35,268 nucleotides of DNA, from NCBI GenBank assembly GCA_023375785.1, contig SZWC01004814.1, positions 7,427 through 42,694 on the forward strand. Reading direction: 5' to 3'. Shown here piece after piece: positions 9,000 through 19,870 of this stretch (positions within the stretch are counted from its first letter, which is position 1; each line of letters begins with the position of its first letter). This DNA is from Penium margaritaceum (Eukaryota > Streptophyta > Zygnematophyceae > Desmidiales > Peniaceae). The translations under genes and the position numbers were made by a program. The notes under the pieces were generated by a model that ran no database searches, was not told where the DNA came from, and saw only the letters and a list, made by a program, of their open reading frames with translations.

Positions 9000-9587
9000 T
9001 GTTGGTCATTGTCACAAACACACGCAAGTGCCCACTTGTCTCCATTCATGTACACACCTCACCACTACAGGTGATTGAACTGGATTAAGGCTCCTTGGTG
9101 CAAGACTGTGGTGCAGCATGAAGTGCACAGTGGAGGTGCCCCCATCAAACTGCCAAGTGGTGGCTTCAGCAGCAGCCTTGTCACAAGCCTTAGTTTAGTA
9201 ATAACCTCACGTGCCAAACTGGGGATACAACTTGTAGGATTGCATGCTTGTTAGTTGATTGAATACTTGCATGTTCCTAGAGTGGCGAACCGGGTTGCTG
9301 ATCCCTCGGGACCACACGTCCGGCTTGTGCCGGCGTGTGAGAAACCGCCTGGAGCTCGCTCGCTCCGGGGTCGGGTTCGATCCCTGGGTGGCGGCCGGGC
9401 CCCACGATGAGTGCCTTGCGTGGGTGGCCCGGTCAACTGGCTCTCACCACCTCGCTCACTACTCACTCTCGTGAAGCTGTGTCTTAACTACTTCCACGTT
9501 TCTTAGTCTTGAGCGTTCCCCGATCCATGGCGTGCTTCATTGCTTGCCACTCACTTGCTTGCTAGCATAGTGCTTGTGGCCACCTAC
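9000..9587 (+). repeat. 3' LTR of element A
   Basis: Second copy of the 588-bp LTR, colinear with 1534-2121 at a constant offset of 7466. It ends CCACCTAC, then g and the right target duplication gggat (9589-9593). The tRNA-like A and B boxes are retained. Confidence 0.93.
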
Positions 9588-9592
9588 GGGGA

Positions 9593-9927
9593 TGAAGAAC
9601 CCGGTAACACATGCAACAACTCATGCATGCACAACGCATAAATGGATATCCACATCGACCACGAGCGTATGTGGATGCTTGTCACCTCGTCAGTGTTCAC
9701 TGCATACTAATGCAATAGTTGGACACATCTTTTTTGTTATATCCAGCTCTTAAGCTTGAGAAGGTATTTCAATTTGGGTGTAGCAAATGCGTATCTGTTC
9801 AGGGTAATCCCTTGCAGTCTGGACAAGTTGCCTCAACCACGCAATCCAACGTGCGTCCATTGCTACGGAGACGTGTGTGTGGGGTGAGTCAAGAGGTCAC
9901 TTGTGTGTTCACTAATCCATAACAACA
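9593..9927 (-). repeat. 3' LTR of element B1
   Basis: Read on the minus strand it begins TGTTGTTATGG at 9927, directly after a ggggag polypurine tract (plus-strand 9928-9933), and ends ...GGGTTCTTCA at 9593, giving a canonical TG...CA LTR of about 335 bp. The second LTR of this element was not found, so the boundaries rest on the PPT and the TG/CA termini. The left edge coincides within one base with the right target duplication of element A. Confidence 0.65.
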
Positions 9928-9933
9928 CTCCCC

Positions 9934-11090
9934 GATGAACCATAGACAAACAACGGACATGCACAAGAGCGGTACAAAGAGCAAGACACACCCTGCAGAG
10001 GAACAAGTGTGTGAGAGAGAAGTACGGGAACATCACGAGTACACAAAGACATGATTCAGGCGCATCACAAGCACGTAACAGACCGACAAAACGCATAGCT
10101 GTTTTCAACACGTTATTGCTGAGGGCCTTGGTAAGAAAGTCTGCACGTTGCTGACATGTGTTAACCTAGAGAACGTGGACGTCTCTGGCAACAGTGCGCT
10201 CGTGCAAAAAGTGATGCTCAATGTGGACGTGCTTCATGCATGTATGGTGCATGTCTTCTTGCTCACCGATTTCTTTCGTGCTTTGGTTATTGTAGCATGG
10301 GGCAATGGAGCAGATGGACACGCACAACTGTTGCAATAAACGTCAAGGCACACACTCTCATACGTGCCTGAACCGAGCATGACATACTCAGCCTCGCTTG
10401 AGGTATGCGCCATGCACCCCTGTTCTCCACTCTTCTACATGATGGCCATCCCGCGGACAAGAAAGATGTACCTTGTCGGATTGCGTACATAAGTATCATG
10501 TGCATAATCGTTTTCAGTGTATCTTTCAACCACATGGAGGACACGAGAGCACAACCCAATGCGCATTGTAGAAAATGCATGTCGGCCGCGATGTAGGGCA
10601 GCCTCAAGCTGCCGTCCTCGAGGCTGTTGAGAGAACTTAGCCAATAAGTTGACAACGAGGGCCACATCTGCTCGCGTCGCGGTGGCGAGATACATAAGAG
10701 ATCCAATCACACTAAGGTAATCTGTTACATCTCCCCCAGTTGAGACGGGTCAGGGGACTTCAGCGTTTACCTGTTGGGGTCATCGGCGTCAACGCAGTGG
10801 GAACCTCGGCTAGCAGAGAAACAAAGCGGTCTCCAAGACTATGAATGTACGCAGCTTGGTGCACATGCAGCGTACGATGTTGACGATTGTGCTCCAACTC
10901 CATGCGCAAAAAAAATTGAGTTGGGTTCAGTCATTCCTCTTGTATGTGGACTGCAGGAGCATCTTGGTTGACTGGAAAGTAGCGGGACTGGGTGAGGCAA
11001 TGAGAAGGTTATTGACATAGATCAAAATGGCCAAAAGGGCCGAAACGAAGCGCTGAAAAAGAGCGTCACATTGATTGTGTTGTGTCAGTG
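9934..11090 (-). pseudogene. pol: Element B1: decayed copia RT-RNase H, related to element A
   Basis: Minus-strand remains of the last part of pol. From right to left: an RT palm piece reading ALLAILIYVNNLLIASPSP (about 11072-11016, YVDD changed to YVNN), a piece like MELEHNRQRYALHVHQ (about 10895), RT end MIGSLMYLATATRADVALVVNLL (10710-10640), RNase H start YTENDYAHDT (about 10510) and the KHINIEHHF-like region (about 10225). The peptides match those of element A closely enough to place both in one family. Many stops and frameshifts are present, so it is non-functional. It leads into the B1 polypurine tract and LTR. Confidence 0.75.
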
Positions 11091-11660
11091 ACCACCTTTC
11101 TCCAGGGTGGACTTTAGTGATGGGCGTGTACTCCTCCTCCTTGTACATGATGAGCAGATGATCAGGTTGTCTACGTAGAAACTAGGGTTATTCTGGTAGT
11201 GCGTGAAAGAGCGCTCAGCCATGAAGCCGTCCATCTCCTGTACCATGTGATTTTGGTCTATCTCTGCCCGTACAGTGCTTTCATGATTCTGCACACCTTG
11301 CACTCCGGAGCCTTGACTCCCTCGGGTACCTCAATTGACACGTCTTTGTCCAGCTTCCCTTGAAGAAAAGGCGTCTTGATGTCCATCTAGTGGACCTCCA
11401 CGTCTTTGGTAGCAGCGGTGCCTAGCATAGATCTAATGGAGGCGAAGGTGACGAAAGTCACAAGCGTCTCCGATTCCTATGAACCTACGCATTGTAAAAA
11501 TCCCATTGTCACACTGTCGCCTTGTACTTGTTGATGGTACCATCTTTCGTGTTGTTCTTCCAGAGTACCTAGTTTGATCCCACCACGTGGGTGTTAGAGG
11601 GCTTGTCCACAAATTCACAGGGTCAATTCCCTTAAATGGATGTGAGTTCACTGTCCATTG
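11091..11660 (-). pseudogene. pol: Element B2: decayed copia RT (N-terminal and palm pieces)
   Basis: On the minus strand, LDGHQDAFLQG-like sequence (about 11390-11358) matches the copia QMDVKTAFLNG block. It is followed by SIEVPEGVKAPE (about 11335-11300), an ALYG-like piece near 11280, and MDGFMAERSFTHYQNNPSFYVDN (about 11240-11163), matching the region just before YVDD. Reading stops making sense near 11090, where B1 RT takes over, so the palm motif region occurs twice in succession. Frames change several times and no long open frame remains. Confidence 0.65.
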
Positions 11661-13480
11661 CTTCCTTCCACTTGGCTACATCTGGCATGGTCATTACTTC
11701 GACAACAATTAGAGGCTATCCCTCAGGCGGGCATGACCAGCTGAGTCTGGTCCATTTGGTACTCTCTTCATCATACCTTGCTGTAAGTTTCATCATGAGC
11801 AAACTGCGCCAAACTGTAGCTAGTGGTGCCTTGATCCTTAGCTGCTGCTATCATTGTTCACTGGGTGATAACTTGTTGTTCAAGGAAGAGCCAGGCCTCA
11901 AAGCTTGAGGAAGAGCATGAAAGTTAGAGGGAGTACCACATGCCTCAATTAGAACCTGCCGCTGCATCAGCTTGCACAGTCGCTCTCCCTAGAGAACCAT
12001 TCCCCTACTTCACATGCACAATCTACCAGGTTTGGGTTGTCTGAGCACATAATTCAAGCATCACAACCCACTCTCCTGTTTGGGAACGTGGACAGGGTCA
12101 AGCAACTCTCCCTTTTTGAATGTCCTCTCATTGAACTCGAAATCTAGGCTCTTGATGAGCTTTCAAGCTACTTGATCCCATAGTTTCTATGCCTTGTGTG
12201 TAGTGTTGTAGCAAACCATGAAACAATAACGGGCATGCGCATCCAGCTTGTCATCTTCTCCTGCCTAGATCTTTGCCCATATAGTATAGCCAAACACCCT
12301 CAAGTGTGAGGCCTCAACTTCTCCATTGACCAAGCTTCTTATCGTACCTTGAGGTGCTTCTCCAGCTACTTTTTTCCGAACCTGCCATGTGCGGCTACTG
12401 GATTCAAGCTCACAAAATAGTAGGTAGTTCTTGTAAATTCAGCCCATGATCAAGGTAGAAGTTTAGTGTTAGAGCATGCTTTGTGTCATGCCGAGGATGG
12501 TCTGGCTCTTCCGCTCAACAAAACCATTGCTTTGAGGGGTGTAGTGTGTGGTGTTTAAGCTTTGCATACCTGGTACTCACTGCCATTATCGGTGCAAAAT
12601 GCCTTGACCGTTTTACTAGTATGTCGCTCCATTATGGCAAAAAAACTCCTAAACCCTCTCTTTGACCTCTCCCTTTCCCTCAAGAAAGTAGATCACACCT
12701 TGTAACTGTGACCATTGATGAAGGTCAGAAAAGACTTGCTCATTTTTTCTGGGGGAGTGCAGAATGTTCCCAACACGTTCAAGGTAATCAGATCCAAGTT
12801 GAATACTTCACGCTGCCCATTAGCTCAAAGGGCTCCCCATTTTTCCTTGAAGGCATGGCTCATAGAGCTTACACTAATCCTCATTCTTGGCCTTGTATTC
12901 CCCCATCCCAGGAACCACGTCATGCTACTGTATTGCTTGTAGCGTGCTGATGGCGACATGCCGGAAGTGCCTAAGCCACAACTTGGCATCGGTGTCGTTG
13001 GTAGAGTTGGCGGCCAGAGTGGTAGCCTGTCGTACATTGTCTGGTGTTAGAGACACATACTGTGCAATAGCTTCATGTCCCTCATCTGGACTCTCAACAA
13101 GCCCACTCTGCAACACATAGATCTCATCGACTCTCAGGATCTATGCTTAAAGTCAACATTGGCATAGGAGATCTAGATGTTGTTGTTCCTAATAACCAAT
13201 TCCTCCTGATATACAAAAACAAACATCATTTTGTGATCCATGATTTTGCATACTGACAGGAGGTTTGTTGCAAAAGAGGACATGTACACCAGAAGGTTTG
13301 TAACTTTAAGTCTTTTTTGGTACCATTTACTTTGATGCTGATCAACATGTCTCCCTCATCTTGTGTAAGCACGACGCTACCGTTCACACACTACAAGTGG
13401 CGGTCAGTGTCTCCAATGGAGACAAATCCGGACTTCTCCATCAAAGAGTGGTCGTTCGTGTCGGAATCAAGCGTGTAGAA
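11661..13480 (-). pseudogene. pol: Element B2: decayed copia protease/integrase region
   Basis: Minus strand. A GAG-pre-integrase piece is visible as DTDAKLWLRHFRHVAISTLQ (12997-12937), corresponding to the LWHxRLGH block. Near 12545-12490 a degraded form of the YTPQQNGVAERKNRT integrase motif can be read (CTPLKAMVLLSGRA in one frame). The intervening and following sequence (12450-11660) fits the position of integrase and its linker to RT but is too broken to trace residue by residue. The protease should lie at about 13140-13480; I could not identify the catalytic DSG motif there. Confidence 0.5.
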
Positions 13481-14100
13481 TCTTGGCTTAAGAAATTCCT
13501 TTCATATATTGTGGGCACACCTTTGGCCACCATGTTTTTTTTTTTAAACCTTTCCTCCACTCTTGTTCTTGCCACCCTTGTCTTCTTGGGAGCTCATCAC
13601 TCCCATGCCCAGTGCCAAGGCTTGCCACAACAGTGTGGCACTTGCGTGGACACTTTGAAGTCTTTCCACCGGTATCACAACCTTTTCCTTGTTTTCCGCC
13701 AGTGCTCCCACTATCAATCTGACCAGAAGAGGAGTTTTTGCTGATACAAACACCAAAGCATGCGGCATTGGCTGAAGTATTAGCCTCACCCGCCAAAGCA
13801 TGGACTTGTTGCACATGTACGTGGTCATTGTCAAATATGTCAACTCCTCCTCCTTCCCACTGACCAAGACGGTGATCAGAGAATCCTGGCTTTTAGGTAG
13901 CCCCATGAGGATCATAGCTTGCATAATTGCATCCATGTCAGAACTCATTTGGGTAACTTGTTGCAGCAATCCTTAAAATTTCTAAAGGAAGTCATGAATT
14001 GACTTTGCCTTGTTCATCCTCATGGTGACCAGTTTCCAAAAGATGAAGAGGCAATTTGGGAGAGAGGTGGTCTGGTTAACACGTCCAAGTTTTTTATTAG
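13481..14100 (-). pseudogene. gag: Element B2: decayed copia gag fragment
   Basis: Minus strand. KLVTMRMNKAKSIHDFL (about 14035-13985) and GLPKSQDSLITVLVSGKEEEL (about 13905-13845) match the UBN2/gag core of plant copia elements, which typically reads MxMxEGxSVxEHL...LLxSLPxSYxxLxxxL. A frame change near 13800 is followed by a Lys/Gly-rich stretch and a degraded CxxC...H knuckle near 13660-13610. The N-terminal part of gag is missing: the match stops near 14100, where sequence attributed to the LTR of element C begins. An A10 run (plus-strand T10 near 13536) adds to the disorder. Confidence 0.65.
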
Positions 14101-14109
14101 CCTTTGATG

Positions 14110-14879
14110 CAAGCGTGATTACCTAGACGTGGATGTTAACACTGGGAGAGAAAGGGCATCCTTGGAGTAGCGAGCACTTAAGACTGAAAGGGCATGATTT
14201 TTGCTTAATAATGGTGGTTAAATCACTCAAAATGGTGGTGTAAATAATTAGCTAGAGCGTAGGCAAGTCAGCCCTCTCACAAGCCACACCACGTAGCCAT
14301 GGAGGTCAATTCTAACACAGTATTGTCCACAATCGCACACAATAGAAGAAACCAGCCTAGTAATCATGCTGACCAATCACACACAACCTAGAGAGCTAAA
14401 GAATACTCTCATAATACACTCTTACTAGTCTCATTACCCAAATTACTCAATCCCATGGGAAGTTACCATGTGCCCATGACTAGCACACAAGTGAGAGAGG
14501 AGGATCTCACCTCACCTAAAAGGTAGGAGAGGCGCCATTTTCCCCCTGTCAGCACACTCTGACTAGGTAATCTTATATTCAAGGAAAAAAAGGCAAGTCA
14601 CTATGACTTGCCATTTTGGAAATTTCCACCCTCAGGTCTTGACCTGACGGCATAGAGACGTTGTCTACGGTCACCCAGATTCCAAAGGTCAATGGGTACA
14701 AAAAAATCCTTACATCCCAATCCGATCGTTGGATCAGCTTGAAACTTGGCCCACACATATTCTGCAAACTGAAATTCCCAATGATGAAGTTGGATTGACG
14801 ATTGGAGTGGGTTTTTGTTTGTTTTCTGGAACTTGTCCATGTGGAATTGAAATGGAGCCAGATGGCCCAGTTGCCAACA
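14110..14879 (-). repeat. Probable 3' LTR of element C
   Basis: The minus strand reads caaagtgggagat then TGTTGGCAACTGGG, the usual plant copia polypurine tract and LTR start, placing the right edge at 14879. A TATA-like gaatataag lies at about 14571-14579. The left edge is not fixed because I found no second copy; the sequence gives way to B2 gag at about 14100. Plus-strand frames here have no recognisable domain. Confidence 0.55.
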
Positions 14880-14968
14880 ATCTCCCACTTTGTCGGACTC
14901 AGAGTAGGCTGAGTCCACATGCCTTCATGCATAACATATTCTCACGGGTCATTGGCATGGTAGAGAAA

Positions 14969-15400
14969 TCAGTGACCTGCTTGCTGGTTGGAGTGAACTC
15001 GGGGTCCTACACCATGTTCTTGATGAAGTGATAGGCAAAAATGGTGCTCTGTGTTCTTAGCAAGTGCAATTTTGCTCTGGATGTTGACGCACATGGGAAC
15101 TGGTTTTGTTGTACTCCCATTAGTCTCTGCCATGAGACTGTGAAGCCAAACTACTCCTTTGGCTCCATAGCTAAGAGAGACATACTCAACTTCAATACTA
15201 AAGGTTGCCACGACTACCTGTTGCTTGCTACACCAGATGCTGGCCCCACCATTCATGAGAAACACATGTCCAGAGATGGACTCACAATCCTCTTTACTTG
15301 AAGCCTAATCTGTATCTAAGTAAATGATGATGCTATTGTTGGTGCCATTGTCGATGATACTGACGTGTCTGATTCTGACAAGGTAACGAAAGATCTTCTT
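14969..15400 (-). pseudogene. pol: Element C: RNase H fragment
   Basis: Minus-strand frame reading VFLMNGGASIWCSKQQVVVATFSIEVEYVSLS (about 15265-15165), matching the copia GYVFxLGGGAVSWxSKKQxxVALSSxEAEYxAx block, followed by VKPVPMCVNIQSKIALAKN-like sequence matching the second Asp region, though the aspartate reads as Asn (CVNIQS). The D-x-D-WA start lies further right near 15310 in another frame. It ends about 75 bases before the polypurine tract at 14892. Stops and the Asp change make it inactive. Confidence 0.75.
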
Positions 15401-15930
15401 CAATACCTTTTGGTGCTTAGGTCTTGGGTGAGCCATGTGCGGGCTCACAATACTCAGCCTGTGTTAGATCCGGCCTGGTTGCCACCATTAGGTACATGAG
15501 ATTGCTGAAAATACTCTGGTTCTTCTGGCACTCACATCCTCTAAACTGTCTTGACATCCATGTGGTGAATCTTGAGGTCCTGAGCTGTTGCATAAGAGAG
15601 GAGCGTACGCACAAAAGCAAAGCTTGCAACAGGTGCATTTTTCCCTCCTTCACCAACCTCGCCAGATCCTCTCGAGTATCCTTGTTGAGAATGTAGCCAT
15701 AGTCATTGTTAATCATGAAGCATAGTCCTGTCGTCATGAAAGAGGAGACTGAGTTGAGGTTGAATGAAGCGTCCGTCACATACAAAACTCCACGAAACAC
15801 TCCCATTCAATACTGTGCCAGGTCTCCAACCACATCTCCACAATCCTAAGCTCGTCATCATACACCGCCAATCATCACTCATTTGATAGGTCGCGGAGAA
15901 ATGGACAACAGTTGTGTGAACCAATCCTTG
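15401..15930 (-). pseudogene. pol: Element C: protease joined to RT pieces by internal deletions
   Basis: Minus strand. A degraded protease active-site region reads FSATYQMSDDW (about 15895-15860), followed by VFRGVLYVTDASFNLNSVSSF (about 15800-15740), the copia protease strand, and GYILNKDTREDLARLVKEGKM (about 15700-15640), the link to pre-integrase. About 20 codons later the sequence is already RT (a motif equivalent to HHMDVKT, about 15560, in a shifted frame). Another 20 codons on it is SNLMYLMVATRPDLTQA (about 15510-15460), the end of RT. The integrase and the RT palm, including YVDD, are therefore gone. The copy is a deletion derivative. Confidence 0.75.
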
Positions 15931-17432
15931 TGGTAAGTCAGGCTCTTGGTGCAACTCGAGTCTTTGTACCACACAGGTTTTGCCTTCTCCACCTAGAACA
16001 TGTTAGAATTTGCCTGAAAGACGGTCCTGGACCTCCTTGGAGACATTCATGTTGCCAAAGTGACGCGTACCTACCTGGTTCTGCTGCTGCTGTTGCGGAC
16101 ACGATTGTATCTGGTGTTGATGATTTAGAACCATCCACTGCCTGTGGTGCTGCCACTTCTGTGACTGCTGCTGCTGCTGCTACTGTTGCTACTCGTTCCG
16201 GTCTCTCTTACACTTGAATCACTCCTTCTAGTAGTACTCCTCTCCCTTGCATGAGTGGCATTTGCCTTTCTTCTTTTCAATCTGATTTCCAGACTCTTGC
16301 TACTACTGGATGTGTGAACCTATTGCCGTAAAGGCTTGTTCTGTCATGCTGCCACCATTGCATTTGTCTATATTGCAACATATGTCCACTTGCACTAGGT
16401 ATGTGGAGATAAAATTAAATGTTGAGAGTCGGCTGGCACTCCAACGTCTCTTGTACCATGTTCTACCTTGATACAAGTCCCCTCGACAAGAGGAGGATGA
16501 AGTAGGTCTCTTCCACAAGATTCATGATCACTTTTATCTTCTTCCCTTAATCGTACACCTCTATACCTCCTTCATTCTGCATTCGTTCTCTCATCATCTT
16601 TTTCTCCAAGATATTGAGGAAACACGGCCTTTTTCTCTCAAAATTCTTGCTCAATACATCCCATCCCTCCTTTCTAGTTGTCTTATCACTCACATACTGA
16701 AGATGCAAGTTCGAGATGGTGATGAAAAGTAGCCTATATGCCTGCATATCCTTCTTCTTCCACTCCTTAGACATAACAGGTGTATGTGCAGATACTCCTA
16801 AACATGTGCTCCATTTGTATGAGCGTTTCTCCCTCCAGCACTAGCGCTACAGTGATTCCTTCTATGTGTGGAATTGGAGCTGGCTCGTGGCCCTCACCAC
16901 CTCCCACAAGCCCCTCTCCTCCAACAGGAGGCAAGTACGGATTTTCCTGAACGTGTAGATTGTGCATCCCTCTAGCGTCTCCAAAGTCTGGGCCATGTGA
17001 CCAATACCTACTTATGCCATTTTGCACTTTGGTGGTGCTCAGCGCTGCCAGAATCCTTTCTGATAAGAGATGGACTGTAGATCCACCTCCATTACTATCA
17101 GCACCACCAGCACCATCAGCACCATCAGCACCATCACTACGATCAGCTCCACCATCAACTCCAACCTTTATCCACTCTACTCCATCGGCAACATCACCCT
17201 CATCTCCTTCCTTCAGACAAGCATCCAATGATGTAGGCACAATAGGATCTTTAACATGGCTTATGTTAAAACAAGAATAGAAAGCAAGAGAGCCTGAAGT
17301 AATGGAAAGAGTTGTGACTGAGGGGGAGGAAATTCATAAAGGTAGCAGAGTAAGAGAAGTATGTAGAAATTTGCACAGAGTGTAAGGTGGCCACAAATCG
17401 GTCATCGTTCCACTGCTAGGGGTCACCATTTG
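15931..17432 (-). pseudogene. gag: Element C: gag
   Basis: Minus strand. The frame starts near 17429 (MVTPSSGTMTDLWPPYTL) and passes an Asp/Gly/Ala-rich repeat (17165-17095, GADGADG-type). The core at 16774-16547 reads SKEWKKKDMQAYRLLFITISN and VSDKTTRKEGWDVLSKNFE, the UBN2 gag motif. Downstream, LVEETYFILLL is followed by a degraded CCHC knuckle, CHSCKGEEYY (about 16240-16205), in which the His and last Cys are lost and a stop intervenes. A Gln/His-rich CAG-type stretch (16200-16080) separates it from protease. Element G has the same gag type. Several stops and frame changes; non-functional. Confidence 0.72.
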
Positions 17433-18541
17433 TTGGCGAGAGGTCAATGAGGGTGAAATGGTCATTTTGGGTTTCACCACAACACCATTTGTTCCTCAGA
17501 TGTACAAGGAGGCCATGCCATGTCCAGAGGTAAACTGGTGGTAGTAGGAAATTCAGGATTTGAGCAAGATCTACACATTTGAGACGCGGAAGATGGTAGA
17601 CTTGCCACCTGGAAGGACAACTGTTGGGGAAAAGTGGGTCTTTATGATAAATTTTTATGGTGACAGAACCATCAACAGATGGAGAGAGTGTCTCACAGTG
17701 AAAGGGTATTCTCAAATCCCAGGGATAGATCTTAGAGGCACTTGTGAACCAGTAGGTACGTACTTTAGCAATCGTGGTCTGCTTCCACCGGCAGCACAGT
17801 GAGAATGGGAGATTCACTAGATGGACATGAATAACGCCTTTCTTTACGGGATGGTGTAGGAAGGGATCTTTATATTACAACCAAAAGGATTAAATGATGG
17901 AAGTGGCATAGTTTTTAATTTGAAACAAGCACTGTACAACCTGAAACAATCTCCACAGTGTTTAAATGAGGAGTTGGCAGCTGGTCTGGTGGAGGGGGGA
18001 TTTAAAAGGAGTAACACAGACTACTTAGTTTTTCTAAGGGAAAGGAGAATCATTAATTGTAGTTCTTGTGTACATCAATGATCTTCTGATATTCTCCTTT
18101 TTCTCTACTGTAACCACTCACAGAAAGGAGTTATTGAGAAAATGGTGTAAGATGAAGGATGTGGGAGATGTTGAATTGTTTCCACGTATGGAGGTCACAT
18201 AGAAAGGACATGACGGGCGAGAAGACCTGTATGTGAAGGGTTTGGCCAGAAAACGTGTTGCTTTCTTGAAGCGTATTCAATCGGTTGTCACTCCAATGAT
18301 GCCAGAGGGGATGAAATACATCACGTTCTGACTGGCGTCAAGCTCAAAAGTCTGGTGGATAATCACTTGTACCAGTCGTTTGTGGGCAGTTTGATGTACG
18401 CCTCCATGACCAATCCACCAGCCATCAGAAATGCATTGAGCCTTCTATCCCAGTTTAACAGCTCCTCATGTAGTCTTCACATGTAGGCTTTGATTTGAGA
18501 CCTCGCTACATCATTGATAGAGCAGCTGTCGTGCTTTGCTC
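17433..18541 (+). pseudogene. pol: Element D: RT fragment, left half (split by element E)
   Basis: Plus strand. MYKEAMPCPEVNWW (about 17500) and VDLPPGR...VGEKWVF (17590-17640) are the start of copia RT, followed by KGYSQIPGIDLRGTCEPVG (17705-17755). MDMNNAFLYG (17821) carries the first Asp. LKQALYNLKQSPQCLNEE follows at about 17920. The YVDD position is degraded (near 18070, reading Val-Tyr-Ile-Asn-Asp). FVGSLMYASMTNPPAIRNALSLL (about 18380-18450) is the end of RT. At least six stops or frame changes occur. The sequence ends abruptly at 18541 where element E begins, and its RNase H continues at 24668. Confidence 0.78.
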
Positions 18542-19513
18542 TGTCAGAAAACGTCCCCCGGGTGGAGGCAGTTCCAACGTGGCCCCACGGGTCTGCTTGG
18601 TGTTCACGAATTCTTTTGTGCGGGTTCTGAGTCTAAGCGTGAGCTTTCTGGTTGCCTCACGCTATGTTTCTGGGAGTTGAAGGCATTTGCGAGACAGTCA
18701 CTTTTGCGAAGGGAATAACGCGATTTTGCATCAGTTTTTGAACATGGACCTTATCTCAAAATTTGCAAAACTAGTCATGAGCTCTTCAAAGCATCAAACC
18801 TTGCGCGATTTGGATAACCGTAGCTCCCGCTACGTCATCCGAAGCGCAGCACCCCAAATCAGCCACTCAGTCGGCGGCGCGCACCACGTCGCCCGCCGAG
18901 GCGCCCTCGCACATCAAGGACCCATCAAAACGCCATTCCGGAGGTGCAGATGTCCCTACGCGTAGTGGCGGCACCCCTCGCGCCTGTGGGGTCTGTTTCG
19001 ATGACTTAATCATCGAGTTTGGTGATGGGGATTGACGTGGGTCGAAACCTGTTCGCGGACCTCCAGTTGGAATTTTGACTAAGTCCCCGAGTGACAAACT
19101 GCACTACTGAGTTCCGGACTCCGAGCCAGGATTTTGGCTAAGTCCCTCAGTAACAAACTGCAATCCTGAAATCCGGCGGATCATCCACCGGACGCCTCGG
19201 CAGATCTTCCGGAGCAAAATCCCCAGACGGCATTTTGTTACTCGTTCCGGTCAATTATTCACCGGAAGTCAAACCGCGGCTGGCTCCCAGAACCGCCGCG
19301 CACACCCCAACTTTGGAAGCCCATATCTCCCTCGTTACTAGTCCGATTCCGGTGAAACAACTTCGACTCATCAACTTTCAAGGCCAATCCTCCACTTTAG
19401 GATCCGAGCAATCATCGAGTTGCCAGATCCGTCGACGAGGAATTTCCTCTCTGGCGGCTCGTCGGCGCCTCCCGGCGCCGCACTTGGGCATGCAGAGGTG
19501 CAAATCTTCAACA
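18542..19513 (-). repeat. 3' LTR of element E
   Basis: Copy of 23692-24667. The minus strand begins TGTTGAAG directly after the polypurine tract aagggggaga (plus-strand 19514-19524). Contains an internal imperfect direct repeat of period about 60 bp (19069-19117 and 19129-19177, both with the motif TAAGTCCC and ACAAACTGCA). Confidence 0.93.
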
Positions 19514-19529
19514 TTCTCCCCCTTGCACC

Positions 19530-19870
19530 TGCCATGCCCGCTGCTCCTGCTTCCTCTCACTCATCTTCCGCTGCACCCTCTAGCCCATCATTGCTTGTCA
19601 TCCCAAGCCCGGCCACGCTTAAAGCGTGCCGGTCCACGGGTTGCGTTTTGGTGAAGCAATCCGCAAGCATGTTGTCACGTCACGACGCAGTCCTGCTTCC
19701 TTGTGCACCACGAGACCGCTGCACCAGCGAGAAAGAACACGTAGCAGGATGTAGACTTCTCCTTGTCCACATTGCTAGTGTAGTCTGCGTCAGTGTAGCA
19801 GACCAGACGCAAGGGGTCCGCCCGCCCCTTGCTGTCGAACCTCAGGCGTGCATGTCGCATTGCGTGCAGG
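19530..19870 (-). pseudogene. pol: Element E: truncated RNase H
   Basis: Minus strand, in a frame shifted relative to the rest of pol. LRLVCYTDADYTSNVDKEKSTSCYVFFLAGAAVSW (about 19815-19715) is the start of copia RNase H with its first Asp residues, followed by CTRKQDCVVT. The frame then stops at about 19675, and the Glu-containing EAEY block, the second Asp block and KHIDIRHHF are all absent before the polypurine tract at 19524. About two thirds of the domain is deleted. It may be a frameshift-plus-deletion event, since the following 150 bases show no RNase H motif. Confidence 0.75.

Larger units (their letters stand above)
1534..9587 (+). mobile_element. Element A: full-length Ty1/copia LTR retrotransposon
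   Basis: A complete copia element read left to right. It has a 588-bp 5' LTR, a TGGTATCAGAGC primer-binding site, a long leader with tandem repeats and an extra reading frame, then gag, protease, integrase, RT and RNase H, a GGGGGAG polypurine tract and a 588-bp 3' LTR. The PR-INT-RT-RH order assigns it to copia rather than Ty3/gypsy. It is flanked by gggat at 1529-1533 and 9589-9593. The LTRs differ at about 22 of 588 positions by hand count (about 96% identical), so the insertion is not very recent. Coding capacity is broken by stops, one or two frameshifts and loss of the first part of RT, so this copy could move only with proteins supplied from elsewhere. Confidence 0.92.

Noticed and set aside
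17411..17432. TGGTGACCCCTAGC on the minus strand as a PBS for element C
   Set aside because: No LTR copy lies beside it and it reads through as the start of the gag frame.
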